Shown: positions 49,506-58,437 of the stretch, piece by piece
Numbering within the stretch: position 1 is the stretch's first letter
How the letters are laid out: each line of letters begins with the position of its first letter
Assembly: GCA_020634795.1 (NCBI GenBank)
Contig: JACKAZ010000001.1
Coordinates: forward strand, 186,001 to 250,000
Origin: Ardenticatenales bacterium
Lineage (GTDB): Bacteria; Chloroflexota; Anaerolineae; Ardenticatenales; Ardenticatenaceae
Length of the DNA stretch: 64,000 bases
Reading direction: 5' to 3'
The notes under the pieces: model-generated
Seen by the model: the letters and a program-made list of their open reading frames with translations, nothing else
What the model was told of the DNA's origin: nothing
Database searches by the model: none
Position numbers and translations under genes: made by a program

Positions 49506-50660
49506 ATGAAACGCTCATTCTTGTTGTCGCTAATGCTCGCTTTGTTCCTGTCTCTGTTGCTAAGTACACAGTCGTCCGTGCAAGCTGCCCCGACCTCCAC
49601 CCAGCCAGTAGGGGGCGACTGGCGTCTCGCCAACGGACATTTCTACAGTCAGACCTCACCGGCTGGCGCTGGCTTTGCCGTGGTCGACGACGACGAGGCG
49701 AAATTTTGGAGTGAGTTCCAGCGTCTCGGGGCTCTTCAGACCGTCGGCTACCCCATTTCGCGGCGCTTCAGCTACGAAGGATTCGTCACCCAGGCGTTCC
49801 AGAAGCTCATTCTGCAATGGCGGCCCGAAGCGGGCCATGCATGGGCGATCAACGTCTTTGACGAACTGAACAAGGCAGGGCTAGACGGGCAACTATTCAG
49901 CTATCGTCAAACACCGTACCACTGGAGCCAAAGCGATGGCAGTCAGAACCTCGAAGCCGCCGCGGCGATCCGCCAAAGCTGGCTGGATGCCAACCCTGCG
50001 ATTCGCGCCCGCTACTTCTCCGTCGCCGATCCCGTCACGACCTTCGGGCTGCCCACCTCGCAAGTCGAGGACATGGGCAACCATTACGCCATCCGTACGC
50101 AGCGGGCCGTCTTCCAGCAATGGAAAGAGGCGGTGCCGTGGGCCGCGGCGGGCGAGGTCACCCTTGCCAACGGGGGCGATATTGCGAAGGAGTTCGCTTG
50201 GTTTGTGGGAGACTACCTCACGCCGGAGGACCCCGCCAATTACCCGGTCTATTCGCCGCCTGCGCCCCCGGGTAACCCAACGATTAACGAGGCGAAGTGG
50301 ATCGACGTGGATATCTCCGAACAGCGAATCCGTGCCTATGCGGGCAATCAAGTGGTCTACACGGCCCTTGTCTCAACGGGCCGCGAGCCCAATCCCACCG
50401 TCATCGGGCAATATCGCATCTGGATTAAGTTGCGCTACGATGACATGGAAGGTGGATCGAAGGAGAAGGGTGATTACTACTACCTCGAGGATGTGCCCTA
50501 TGTGATGTATTTCTACCAAGGCTACGGGATCCATGGCACCTACTGGCACAACAACTTCGGTACCCCGATGAGTCACGGCTGCGTCAATCTGACCATCGCC
50601 GATGCGGCGTGGTTCTACAACTGGGCCGAGGTGGGGACGCTTGTCAATACTCATTACTAA
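49506..50660 (+). CDS. Secreted L,D-transpeptidase (YkuD)
   Basis: 384 residues, GAAGGAGG before the ATG. Signal peptide (SFLLSLMLALFLSLLLSTQSSVQA). Residues ~45-235 form a Trp/Phe-rich domain (GAGFAVVDDDEAKFWSEFQRLGALQTVGYPISRRF) repeated twice, as seen in many Chloroflexota secreted proteins. The C-terminal YkuD domain runs from KWIDVDISEQRIRAYAGNQ to the catalytic motif IHGTYWHNNFGTPMSHGCVNL with Cys359. Likely makes 3-3 peptidoglycan crosslinks or attaches proteins to the wall. Confidence 0.9.
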   Translation: MKRSFLLSLMLALFLSLLLSTQSSVQAAPTSTQPVGGDWRLANGHFYSQTSPAGAGFAVVDDDEAKFWSEFQRLGALQTVGYPISRRFSYEGFVTQAFQKLILQWRPEAGHAWAINVFDELNKAGLDGQLFSYRQTPYHWSQSDGSQNLEAAAAIRQSWLDANPAIRARYFSVADPVTTFGLPTSQVEDMGNHYAIRTQRAVFQQWKEAVPWAAAGEVTLANGGDIAKEFAWFVGDYLTPEDPANYPVYSPPAPPGNPTINEAKWIDVDISEQRIRAYAGNQVVYTALVSTGREPNPTVIGQYRIWIKLRYDDMEGGSKEKGDYYYLEDVPYVMYFYQGYGIHGTYWHNNFGTPMSHGCVNLTIADAAWFYNWAEVGTLVNTHY

Positions 50661-51187
50661 TCAGCTCCGCGACGATCAGCCCTGGCCCTCACCTGCTGAT
50701 TGGTGGGGTGGGGGCAAGAGTGCTGGCCGTCATGAATTGGCTCAGCAATTGGTCATGGATTCGCGACTTACGAATTCTGATAGAGAAGAGAGGGAGTATG
50801 GTGAATCACTGGGTATCGGCCATCTATTCGATTCTCGATCGATTCACGCCGCAAGCTTCAGCGGGGGAATGAATTCCCCGCTGTGGCACCGCGTCCGCCT
50901 ACGCGGACGCGCCGTGCTGATGGGGGTTGACCGTGATTACCCCGCGCCTATTCCGCCCGTGCCGAGTCTATTCGTTGAAAACGAGCGCAGATGCCTCGCC
51001 GCTCCTCCTACCCCCCAGCTCCGCCAGCTCCCCTCGCTCCCACAGCTCCCCTACCAACCAGTGCGGTATTTATACCCGCCTACACTACTAACTCCCCACA
51101 GTATGTCATGGCGTTCCGACATCCACGCATCGCATGGTAGGGAAATCCCCCATAGACAACAGCGCCAAACAAGGATATGCTCAGTTC
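50661..51187. other. Gene-free spacer with the double-hairpin repeat
   Basis: About 527 bases after the transpeptidase. Contains the double hairpin at 50860-50911 and a CAGCTCC/CCCAGCTCCGCC-type low-complexity stretch near 51010-51055. No gene with a ribosome binding site was seen. Confidence 0.4.
50860..50911. repeat. Double-hairpin spacer repeat, copy 2
   Basis: AGCGGGGGAAT...ATTCCCCGCT (50860-50882) followed by CGCGTCCGC/GCGGACGCG with loop CTAC (50890-50911). Same arrangement as 39347-39407: an AT-tipped G5/C4 hairpin, then a GC-rich hairpin with a CTRC loop. Confidence 0.55.
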
Positions 51188-51631
51188 ATGAGTCATAAAA
51201 CTGTAATAGCGCTCCTCATCACGGCCCTTGCGTGGGCGCTGCTGCGCTTTGCCGCTGTCGACGGGCCACGTTTCATTTTGGCCAGCGCGTCGCCGAATGC
51301 CATCGTGGCTGACCTCGTCGCAGAACTCGGCGGCCTGCCAAAGCAACCCCTTGACCTCGACCGCGTTGAGCCGCGCACCGCCACGCTTTACGATGTCGAG
51401 TCATGGCAGATTATCAGGAGCACCGTGCGGTGCAGCGATTCGCCTTGGCGAACCTTGACCGACGATGATCCGACCTATGGTCACACCATCGACATTCACG
51501 TGGCCTACACCGACGGCGCCAGCGCTGTGTTGCGCTGGGAATCGTGGCGATACGGCAGAGCGCTTGGCCCCGTGGTGCTGGGCGCGGGCGATGGGCCGCG
51601 CGGTACGTTGCGTATGGTGGGTGAGTCGTGA
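51188..51631 (+). CDS. Small exported or membrane-anchored protein, unknown
   Basis: 147 residues from the ATG at 51188. One N-terminal helix (TVIALLITALAWALLRFAAV) then a soluble domain with ATLYDVESWQIIRSTVRC and HTIDIHVAYTDGASAVLRWESWRYG. Probably extracytoplasmic. Its stop overlaps the next gene as GTGA, so it is coupled to a membrane protein. No family recognised. Confidence 0.55.
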   Translation: MSHKTVIALLITALAWALLRFAAVDGPRFILASASPNAIVADLVAELGGLPKQPLDLDRVEPRTATLYDVESWQIIRSTVRCSDSPWRTLTDDDPTYGHTIDIHVAYTDGASAVLRWESWRYGRALGPVVLGAGDGPRGTLRMVGES

Positions 51632-52203
51632 CCCGTGAAAGGAAAAATTTGGGTGATCGGATGAAACAGAAATCAACGTTGTACGGCCTTACCGCCGCGT
51701 TGGGCGGGGCGCTGTTGTTAACCGCGGGCTGGCTGGGCCGTGCGCCCAATGCGCAGCCCGCGCTGTGGTTGCTCTGGGTCATGGCACTGCTGTTGATCGC
51801 GGTGGGCAGCATGGGCCTCACCGCGTCCCTGCAGCGCCGAAGCGGCGTTATCGGGCGATGGCTGCTCTGGATCGCCCTCGTGCTGCTGATCCTCGGTGGG
51901 CTAGGCGCCGCCTTCCAACAGCGCTTCTTGATATTGGGGTTGATCTTCGGTACGATTCTGTTGCCGATGGCGATGCTGATCGGCGGAAATGCCCTGTGGC
52001 ACGAGGAAGGTTCTACCTCGATCGCACTGCCGTTGCTCATGGGGGGCCTCATCGCGGCACCCGCCGCCCTGATCGTAGAGATCGCAGGGATCGTTCCTTC
52101 GCTCGGCTGGCAACTGTGGACGCTGGGTGTCGGTCTGAGCTGGCTGGCGCTGGGTGTCGTCTGGCTCCTACAGAGCGAGCAACCCGCTGCGAAGGTTCCA
52201 TAG
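51628..52203 (+). CDS. Five- to six-helix membrane protein, unknown
   Basis: 191 residues if the overlapping GTG at 51628 is used; the ATG at 51661 (MKQKSTLYGL) is the alternative. Hydrophobic helices from LTAALGGALLLTAGWL through LLWVMALLLIAVGSMGL, WLLWIALVLLILGGLGAAF, LILGLIFGTILLPMAMLIGG and later. No conserved catalytic motif. Part of a run of small membrane proteins; function unknown. Confidence 0.6.
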   Translation: MTRERKNLGDRMKQKSTLYGLTAALGGALLLTAGWLGRAPNAQPALWLLWVMALLLIAVGSMGLTASLQRRSGVIGRWLLWIALVLLILGGLGAAFQQRFLILGLIFGTILLPMAMLIGGNALWHEEGSTSIALPLLMGGLIAAPAALIVEIAGIVPSLGWQLWTLGVGLSWLALGVVWLLQSEQPAAKVP

Positions 52204-52225
52204 CTCTACCGGTCGGGAGGGGTGA

Positions 52226-52660
52226 ATGAAAGACAAAACCGCCGTTGTGGGCCTGCTCTTGCTCTTTGCTCTGGCAGGTTATTATTGCGTGCTCAATGTT
52301 GGCTTCGTGGGCTACGTCGCGACGTTGGCTCGGGCCAGCCTCTGTTCCGACAGCGAGACAGAAGCACAGATGGCGGCCTGTTTGCGGCCATCCCACCAAA
52401 CGCAGGTAGACTTTTACGAGAGCGGCCTCACCGCGAGTAGCATCCCGTTTTGTGACGATGACGCCCACAATGACCGCAGCTTGCGGTGTACGGATGTGAT
52501 CGACGGAGAGATGGCAATTGTCAAGTGGGGGGCGTTCGCCGATACGCGCACGCCGACTTCGGAATGGTATGTTGTCCAATATATGCTCTTTGGCGAAAAT
52601 AGGGTCGATGTGTTGGTTGATGAGGGCGGAAATGTGCTAGAAATCGTGCCAACGGATTGA
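52226..52660 (+). CDS. Small exported protein with three cysteines, unknown
   Basis: 144 residues, GGGAGGGG shortly before the ATG. N-terminal helix VVGLLLLFALAGYYCVLNV, then a soluble part with LCSDSETEAQMAACLRP and IPFCDDDAHNDRSLRCTD whose cysteines could form disulfides outside the cell, and a C-terminal WYVVQYMLFGENRVDVLVDEGGNVLEIV that looks like a beta meander. Not recognised. It lies 11 bases before the next gene's ATG. Confidence 0.55.
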   Translation: MKDKTAVVGLLLLFALAGYYCVLNVGFVGYVATLARASLCSDSETEAQMAACLRPSHQTQVDFYESGLTASSIPFCDDDAHNDRSLRCTDVIDGEMAIVKWGAFADTRTPTSEWYVVQYMLFGENRVDVLVDEGGNVLEIVPTD

Positions 52661-52671
52661 GGAGAAGTGAG

Positions 52672-53205
52672 ATGCCAACAACCACCGTCCGACAATCGCA
52701 ATGGCCGCAGCGCATCACAATCGTGGCTGCCATTGGTCTGCTTATCGTCAGTTGGTTCTTCGCCTATATCTGGCTGATGGCGTTGACCGAAGGCGTGCTG
52801 GTTCCGTGGGACACGACGACGATCCGCCCGCCGCACGGCAATTGGCAGCGCACCGTCAATGATTTCTTCGAAGCGGGGATCGGTGCTTACCTGCCCTCGT
52901 TAACATTCTTGGTCGTCAATGCGGCGCTCTTCACATGGGGTGCGCGGCGCGCCAAACGCATCGCGTGGCTGGCCACCGCCTTTGCCCTCACCAATGTTGG
53001 AGCATTCGTACTCTTGTTGCCGCTCAGCTTGGCGCTGCAATCCTTCGTTCACGCGACACCCCCCCAGCTCCGGCCTGATGACTGGCGTTACTTGGGCGAC
53101 TTCGCCCGCACATGGCCGCTTGTTGTCGTTGGAATTGCGATGGTCGTTGCGCTCTTCGCGGGCCAAGCGCTGATGGTACGCCGGATGAGCGCCGATCAAC
53201 GGTGA
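52672..53205 (+). CDS. Four-helix membrane protein, unknown
   Basis: 177 residues from the ATG at 52672 with GAGGAGAAG. Helices at ITIVAAIGLLIVSWFFAYIWLMAL, AYLPSLTFLVVNAALFTWGA, IAWLATAFALTNVGAFVLLLPLSLAL and WPLVVVGIAMVVALFAGQAL. A large outside loop lies between helices 1 and 2. Closely spaced after the previous gene, so probably the same transcript. Confidence 0.6.
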   Translation: MPTTTVRQSQWPQRITIVAAIGLLIVSWFFAYIWLMALTEGVLVPWDTTTIRPPHGNWQRTVNDFFEAGIGAYLPSLTFLVVNAALFTWGARRAKRIAWLATAFALTNVGAFVLLLPLSLALQSFVHATPPQLRPDDWRYLGDFARTWPLVVVGIAMVVALFAGQALMVRRMSADQR

Positions 53206-53399
53206 GTTTGGCGTGGCGGACGCCGTGACGAATCCGTTCAGGAGGTGACCCTCGTGAGATCGAAACCTCTGGCACTCACACCGCTGGGATGATGCCGGCC
53301 CCCGTTTCACCACTCTGCCCCTGTTTCTCGCTTTTCCTTGCGGCTTTCCCCGTTTCAACGCTTCAACGCTTCTCGTTTCGACACTCATCGGAGTGACAC

Positions 53400-55001
53400 A
53401 TGTCTTACCTCGACCAACTGACCGCGCTGGGCGACGACCCGCGCGAACTGGAACAGCTCTACCGCCGCGCCGACGCAGCGGGCGACCGCGACGCCTTCAG
53501 CGCCGCGATCGACGAACGCCATCGCGCCGCCCCCGACCATCTGCTCTACGCCGCGTGGTATCATCGCTTGCACGCATCCGCGGGCGACGCCAAGCGCACC
53601 CTGATCGCATGGGGTTGGTTGATCCCGCTGGCGCTCTTAAACGCCCTCCTTTTTTGGGGCTTGTCGGCGGAGCGCTTCGCCATTTGGCTGCTGCCTAACC
53701 ATCCCGATTGGTCTGGGCAATTCGCGCCCGCTCTCGCTTTGCTCGTCGCGCCGCTCTCGGCCCTCATCGTCTTTGCCTATGTAACGGCGGTGCTACGGCG
53801 CGGCGGGCGAGAGCGGCTGCTGATCTCGCTGTGCCTGTTGTTGGCGGTGGGCTACGTACTCTGGAGCTATCGACTGATCGGTACGCGCCCCTTTCAAGAG
53901 CAATACCTCGCGCTGATGCTGCTCCATCTGCCCCTGCTGACATGGGCCGCGCTGGGCCTTGCCGCCCTGCGCCATCACGGGGAGCCGCCTGATCGGCTGT
54001 CCTTCCTGCACAAATCGTTGGAGTTGATCATCACGATGGGCCTTTTCCTTATCGCGGGCGGCCTCTTCGTCGCCGTCACCTTTGCCCTCTTTGCGGCGCT
54101 GGACGTGGAGATCCCATCGCTTTGGCAACGGCTGCTCATTGCGGGCGGCGGCGGCCTGATCCCCGTCTTGGCCATGCCGCTGGTCTACGACCCTACCACG
54201 CCCCCCGCCGCCCAATCCTTTGATGACGGCGTGGGCAAGCTGCTGACCACCCTGATGCGCCTGCTGCTGCCGCTGACCCTGTTGTTGCTGCTGGTTTACG
54301 TTGCCTTCATCCCCTTCAACTTCAGCGAACCGTTCAAGAATCGTGAGGTCTTGGTGACCTTTAACGCCATGCTCTTCGCGGTGGTGGCACTATTGGTCGG
54401 CGCGACGCCGCGCCACAGCGGCGAGCTGTCGCCGCGCCTGCACCGCTGGCTGCGCGGGGCGATCTGCGCTGTGGCCGCGCTGGCCCTCCTCGTCAGTCTC
54501 TATGCCCTCGCCGCGATCCTCTATCGCACGGCGGACGACCGGTTGACACCCAACCGCATCGCCTTCATCGGCTGGAACCTGATCAACATCGCGCTGCTGG
54601 CGCTGCTGCTCGTCCAACAGTGGCGCTCGAAGGGGGAATGGTTGGCGGCGTTGCAGCGCACCTTCGGGCGGGGGATGGTCGCTTACGCCCTCTGGACCGT
54701 AGCGATCATCCTGCTCCTGCCATGGGGCTTCCGGCTGGATCAGGGGAACATCACGGCGTTGCCCCCCAGCATTCAGCGCTTGGTGGTGACCCAACCGGCG
54801 CCACTGCTGCTGAAATGTCGTGGGCGCGATCCGATCTACCTGCTGGATGACGGCCGCAAGCGATGGATCGAGGATATCGCAACGTTCGAGGCGCAGGGTT
54901 ACGAGTGGCGCGACGTCAGCCTCGTCGCCTGTGCCGAGTTGCGGGCAATCCCCAGTGGGATCCCGATCCCCGCCGATGCGGGGCCGATCCCCGAACCCTG
55001 A
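53400..55001 (+). CDS. Polytopic membrane protein with C-terminal extracytoplasmic repeat
   Basis: 533 residues. A 50-residue Asp/Arg-rich soluble start (LEQLYRRADAAGDRDAFSAAIDERHRAAP), about twelve membrane helices (residues 70-460) reminiscent of DUF4153-type proteins, then a soluble tail. The tail (DPIYLLDDGRKRWIEDIATFEAQGYEWRDVSLV) matches a short module I associate with secreted proteins of this phylum, reading roughly as YLL-x-G-x-R-x-W-I and GYxW-x-DV. Function unknown. Confidence 0.6.
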   Translation: MSYLDQLTALGDDPRELEQLYRRADAAGDRDAFSAAIDERHRAAPDHLLYAAWYHRLHASAGDAKRTLIAWGWLIPLALLNALLFWGLSAERFAIWLLPNHPDWSGQFAPALALLVAPLSALIVFAYVTAVLRRGGRERLLISLCLLLAVGYVLWSYRLIGTRPFQEQYLALMLLHLPLLTWAALGLAALRHHGEPPDRLSFLHKSLELIITMGLFLIAGGLFVAVTFALFAALDVEIPSLWQRLLIAGGGGLIPVLAMPLVYDPTTPPAAQSFDDGVGKLLTTLMRLLLPLTLLLLLVYVAFIPFNFSEPFKNREVLVTFNAMLFAVVALLVGATPRHSGELSPRLHRWLRGAICAVAALALLVSLYALAAILYRTADDRLTPNRIAFIGWNLINIALLALLLVQQWRSKGEWLAALQRTFGRGMVAYALWTVAIILLLPWGFRLDQGNITALPPSIQRLVVTQPAPLLLKCRGRDPIYLLDDGRKRWIEDIATFEAQGYEWRDVSLVACAELRAIPSGIPIPADAGPIPEP

Positions 55002-55177
55002 TACCACGCCAAGGTATACGGCCCTCCCTCTGCCCCAAGGCGTCGGCTACGAGGGCGGCAACAGGGGAACCGACGCATCAAGATGCTGGCTCTCGTCGTC
55101 GATCATCGATAGGGCACGCGCCACACGGCCCGTCCCGCTGTGCAACCAAGCTTTCGCCGTGGTGCTGACCGCCGTAC

Positions 55178-55206
55178 TTGCCAACTGGCGGCGCTTGGGT
55201 TAATAT
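55178..55206 (+). promoter_or_regulatory. Promoter of the argG leader
   Basis: -35 TTGCCA (55178-55183), 17-base spacer, -10 TAATAT (55201-55206). Transcription should begin near 55213, about two bases before the ATG of the arginine-rich leader ORF at 55215, so the leader would be translated leaderlessly. Confidence 0.65.
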
Positions 55207-55214
55207 GCCGAACC

Positions 55215-55298
55215 ATGAACAGCAGACGCTCCGCCATGCGCGCCCTGCGCCGTTTTGGCCCGACATCTCGTCGGGAGTTTGGCGCTCGTGGCGCTTAA
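55215..55298 (+). CDS. Arginine-rich leader peptide of argG (27 residues)
   Basis: ATG at 55215, TAA at 55296-55298. Eight of 27 residues are Arg (positions 4, 5, 9, 12, 13, 19, 20, 25), including pairs at 4-5, 12-13 and 19-20, encoded by AGA, CGC, CGT and CGG. It starts MNSRRSAMRALRRFG. It sits between a promoter and an intrinsic terminator in front of argG, the layout of ribosome-mediated attenuation: with plentiful Arg-tRNA the ribosome passes the Arg codons and termination follows; with shortage it stalls and argG is transcribed. No Shine-Dalgarno sequence, fitting a leaderless start. Confidence 0.68.
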   Translation: MNSRRSAMRALRRFGPTSRREFGARGA

Positions 55299-55329
55299 GG
55301 GCATGTAACCACAGGCTGGAAGGCGACCC

Positions 55330-55363
55330 AAACCCTCGACAGAGTGCTGTCGAGGGTTTGTTG
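55330..55363 (+). terminator. Intrinsic terminator/attenuator upstream of argG
   Basis: Perfect 13-bp stem AAACCCTCGACAG/CTGTCGAGGGTTT with a 4-base loop, then GTTGT. It lies 31 bases after the leader-peptide stop and about 100 bases before the argG ATG. The U-run is short because the stem ends in its own T's. Confidence 0.78.
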
Positions 55364-55463
55364 TATTGGCGACGCGCACTGCGGGATGAGATCGACCCAG
55401 GCATGTGCTTCAATCGTGCCGTACTCAGATCGCAATCAACCCTTCGACAAAGGAGGTCGGAAG

Positions 55464-56735
55464 ATGCAGGGCAACCCGCAGGTAAAGAAGGTGGTGCTGG
55501 CCTACAGTGGCGGCCTCGACACCTCCGTGATCGTGCCGTGGCTCAAAAACAATTACGAGGGCTGCGAAGTGATCTGTTTCACGGCCGATTTGGGCCAGCA
55601 GGAGGAGCTGGATGGCCTGGAGGAAAAGGCCAAGAAATCCGGCGCGAGCAAGATCTATATCGAAGATCTGCGTGAAGCCTTCCTCAACGATTATGTCTTC
55701 CCCACCATGCAGGCCGGCGCGGTCTACGAGCGCGACTACCTGCTCGGCACCTCCTTTGCGCGGCCGATCATCGCCAAGCGCATGGTCGAAATTGCCGAAG
55801 CGGAGGGGGCGGATGCGGTCGCGCATGGCTGTACGGGCAAAGGCAACGACCAAGTACGCTTCGAGTTGACGGTCATGGCCCTGAACCCCAAGCTGAAGGT
55901 GATCGCGCCGTGGCGGGAATGGGAGATTCGGAGCCGCGAGGATGCGCTGGCCTACGCGGCCGAATACCACATTCCCGTCACCCATACCGAAAAGGATATC
56001 TATAGCCGTGATCGAAATATCTTCCACCTTTCCCACGAGGGGGGACTGTTGGAAGATCCGTGGCTGGAACCCGACCCGCAAATGTACCAGCTCACGGTCA
56101 GCCCCGAAGCGGCCCCCGACAGCGCTGAGGTGGTCGAGATTGGCTTTGTGGCGGGGCGACCCGTCAGCATCAATGGCGAGGAAGGGTCGGCGGTCGAGCT
56201 CTTCACCACGCTCAACCGCATCGGTGGGACCCATGGCGTTGGGCGGATCGATATCGTCGAGAACCGGCTGGTGGGGATGAAGAGTCGCGGCGTCTACGAA
56301 ACGCCCGCCGGGACGGTGCTGCGCCGCGCCCACCAAGCGCTCGAAAGCATCTGCCTCGACAAGCATACGATGGGCTACAAAGACCAACTTGCGGTGAAGT
56401 ATGCCGAATTGGTCTACAACGGCATGTGGTTCACACGGCTGCGCGAGGCGTTGGACGCCTTTGTAAAGAGCACGCAGGCGCAGGTGACAGGGACCGTGCG
56501 TCTGAAGTTGTACAAAGGCAACGTGATCGTCGTCGGTCGCAAATCACCCTACAGCCTCTACCGTGAGGATTATGCCTCGTTCGGGGAGGAAGATGTCTAC
56601 AACCAGCAAGATGCTCATGGCTTCATCCAACTGTTCGGGTTGCCGCTGAAGGTTGAGGCGCTGTTGGACCTCGAAGGGGGCAAGCCCGTGCGCTATCGCC
56701 AACCGCTCGACTACAGCAAGTTCAAGCGTGACTGA
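55464..56735 (+). CDS. argG: Argininosuccinate synthase
   Basis: Condenses citrulline and aspartate with ATP. 423 residues from the ATG at 55464 (AAAGGAGG upstream); the open extension to 55344 would run through the terminator stem and was rejected. ATP loop AYSGGLDTS (residues 13-21), VAHGCTGKGNDQVRFE, and the citrulline/aspartate-binding region APWREWEIRSREDAL. FGLPLKVEALLD is near the end. Probably controlled by the arginine leader upstream. argH follows after 176 bases. Confidence 0.96.
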   Translation: MQGNPQVKKVVLAYSGGLDTSVIVPWLKNNYEGCEVICFTADLGQQEELDGLEEKAKKSGASKIYIEDLREAFLNDYVFPTMQAGAVYERDYLLGTSFARPIIAKRMVEIAEAEGADAVAHGCTGKGNDQVRFELTVMALNPKLKVIAPWREWEIRSREDALAYAAEYHIPVTHTEKDIYSRDRNIFHLSHEGGLLEDPWLEPDPQMYQLTVSPEAAPDSAEVVEIGFVAGRPVSINGEEGSAVELFTTLNRIGGTHGVGRIDIVENRLVGMKSRGVYETPAGTVLRRAHQALESICLDKHTMGYKDQLAVKYAELVYNGMWFTRLREALDAFVKSTQAQVTGTVRLKLYKGNVIVVGRKSPYSLYREDYASFGEEDVYNQQDAHGFIQLFGLPLKVEALLDLEGGKPVRYRQPLDYSKFKRD

Positions 56736-56911
56736 GATGGCGCGGAAGGACAAAGGTTGGGGGATGCGATTGGCCCTGTCACTTCCCCGCTACGCATCAC
56801 AGTCATGGGGCACCCTTTAGAGTCGGCATGGGCTATATTTACTTCCTTTCGCGATCCTAACACGCGACACGCTTCATCACAATCCCAACGATTACTCAGA
56901 ACGGGGAAAGA

Positions 56912-58282
56912 ATGAGCTTATGGGGAGGCCGCTTTGCCGAGGGGCCGGATGCCGCACTGAAAGCCTTGAACGATAGCCTCCGCTTCGACCAGCGGTTGGC
57001 CCGCGTCGATATCCTCGGCAGCATGGCCTATGCCCAAGCCATCGCCGATGCGGGGGTGATCAGCGCCGACGACGCCGAGGCGATCCGCAGCGGCTTGGCC
57101 GCGCTGCTCCGCGATGTCGAAAACGACGATTTTCCATCCCTTGCGAGCGACGAGGATATCCACACGGCGGTGGAGCGCCGCCTGACGGAGATCGTTGGCG
57201 CGGTTGGGGGCAAGCTCCACACGGGGCGTAGCCGCAACGATCAGGTCGCGACGGACCTGCGGCTCTGGACGATGGATGCCCTCGACGAGATCGACGGGCT
57301 GCTTTTGGGGGTGCAGCGCGCGTTGATCGGCCAAGCTGAAGCCCACGTCGAGACGCTGATGCCCGGCTATACCCACCTGCAACCCGCGCAGCCGATCACG
57401 GCGGCCCACTGGCTGATGAGCTTCTTCTGGATGGTGGCCCGTGATCGCGAGCGGCTCCAGCAGTGCCGCCGCCGCACGGCCGTGTCGCCGTTGGGGGCGG
57501 GTGCTTTGGCGGGAAACCCTTTCCCCATCGACCGCCACGCACTCGCCGAGGCGCTCGGTTTCGCGTCGGTCAGCCAAAACAGCCTAGATGCCGTCAGTGA
57601 TCGTGATTTTGTGGCGGAAAGTCTCTTCACCATCACCCTGACGTCCGTCCATCTCAGCCGCTTCGCCGAAGATCTCATCATCTACAGCAACCCCGCCTTC
57701 GGCTTTGTCAGTCTCAGTGATCGCTACAGTACGGGCAGCAGTCTGATGCCCCAAAAACGGAACGCCGACCCGATGGAACTCAGTCGCGCTAAGGTGGGCC
57801 GGCTGATCGGCCACATGGCGGGACTGCTGACCACCCTCAAAGGGTTGCCGAGCAGCTACAACAAGGACCTGCAAGAGGACAAGGAAGCGCTCTTCGATGC
57901 GGTCGATACGATGCGGCAGTTGCTCCCCGTGGTGGCGGGGGTCATCCAGACGTTGCATCTGAACCCAGATCGGATGCGGGCGGCGCTGTCGGACGAGCTG
58001 TTGGCCACCGAACTGGCCGATTATCTCGTGCGCAAAGGGATCCCGTTCCGAGCGGCCCATCATCTGGTAGGCGAAGTGGTGCAATTCGCCGGTCAGCGCG
58101 ATCTTCCGTTGTCCGAAATCCCACTTGAACGATTGCAAATGCTATCGGATGCGTTCGCGGATGATGTCAGTGCTGTCTTCGATTTTCGCTTGGCGGTTGA
58201 GCGCAAGGCCGTGGTGGGGGGCACCGCGCCGCAGGCCGTCATGGCGCAGATCGCGGCTGCCAAAGCGCTGATCGACCGATAG
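56912..58282 (+). CDS. argH: Argininosuccinate lyase
   Basis: Splits argininosuccinate into arginine and fumarate, the last step of arginine synthesis. 456 residues, starts MSLWGGRFAEGPDAALKALNDSLRFD with GGGGAAAG before the ATG. HTGRSRNDQVATDLRLW, MPGYTHLQPAQPITAAHWL (catalytic His) and the superfamily signature TGSSLMPQKRNADPMELSRAK are all present. Same strand and order as argG. Confidence 0.97.
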   Translation: MSLWGGRFAEGPDAALKALNDSLRFDQRLARVDILGSMAYAQAIADAGVISADDAEAIRSGLAALLRDVENDDFPSLASDEDIHTAVERRLTEIVGAVGGKLHTGRSRNDQVATDLRLWTMDALDEIDGLLLGVQRALIGQAEAHVETLMPGYTHLQPAQPITAAHWLMSFFWMVARDRERLQQCRRRTAVSPLGAGALAGNPFPIDRHALAEALGFASVSQNSLDAVSDRDFVAESLFTITLTSVHLSRFAEDLIIYSNPAFGFVSLSDRYSTGSSLMPQKRNADPMELSRAKVGRLIGHMAGLLTTLKGLPSSYNKDLQEDKEALFDAVDTMRQLLPVVAGVIQTLHLNPDRMRAALSDELLATELADYLVRKGIPFRAAHHLVGEVVQFAGQRDLPLSEIPLERLQMLSDAFADDVSAVFDFRLAVERKAVVGGTAPQAVMAQIAAAKALIDR

Positions 58283-58437
58283 GGCATCGCGCAATGCAGA
58301 GCAAAAAGTCACGGAACAGATGGCGCATAGCGAATGACGTAGGGATAGGCGTCGGTCGCCCAGAGGCCGCATCTCGACAGACCCGTTCCCTGTCGCCGCC
58401 GAACGCAAGCAGCCGCGCCCTGCCACGGAGAAGCGCC

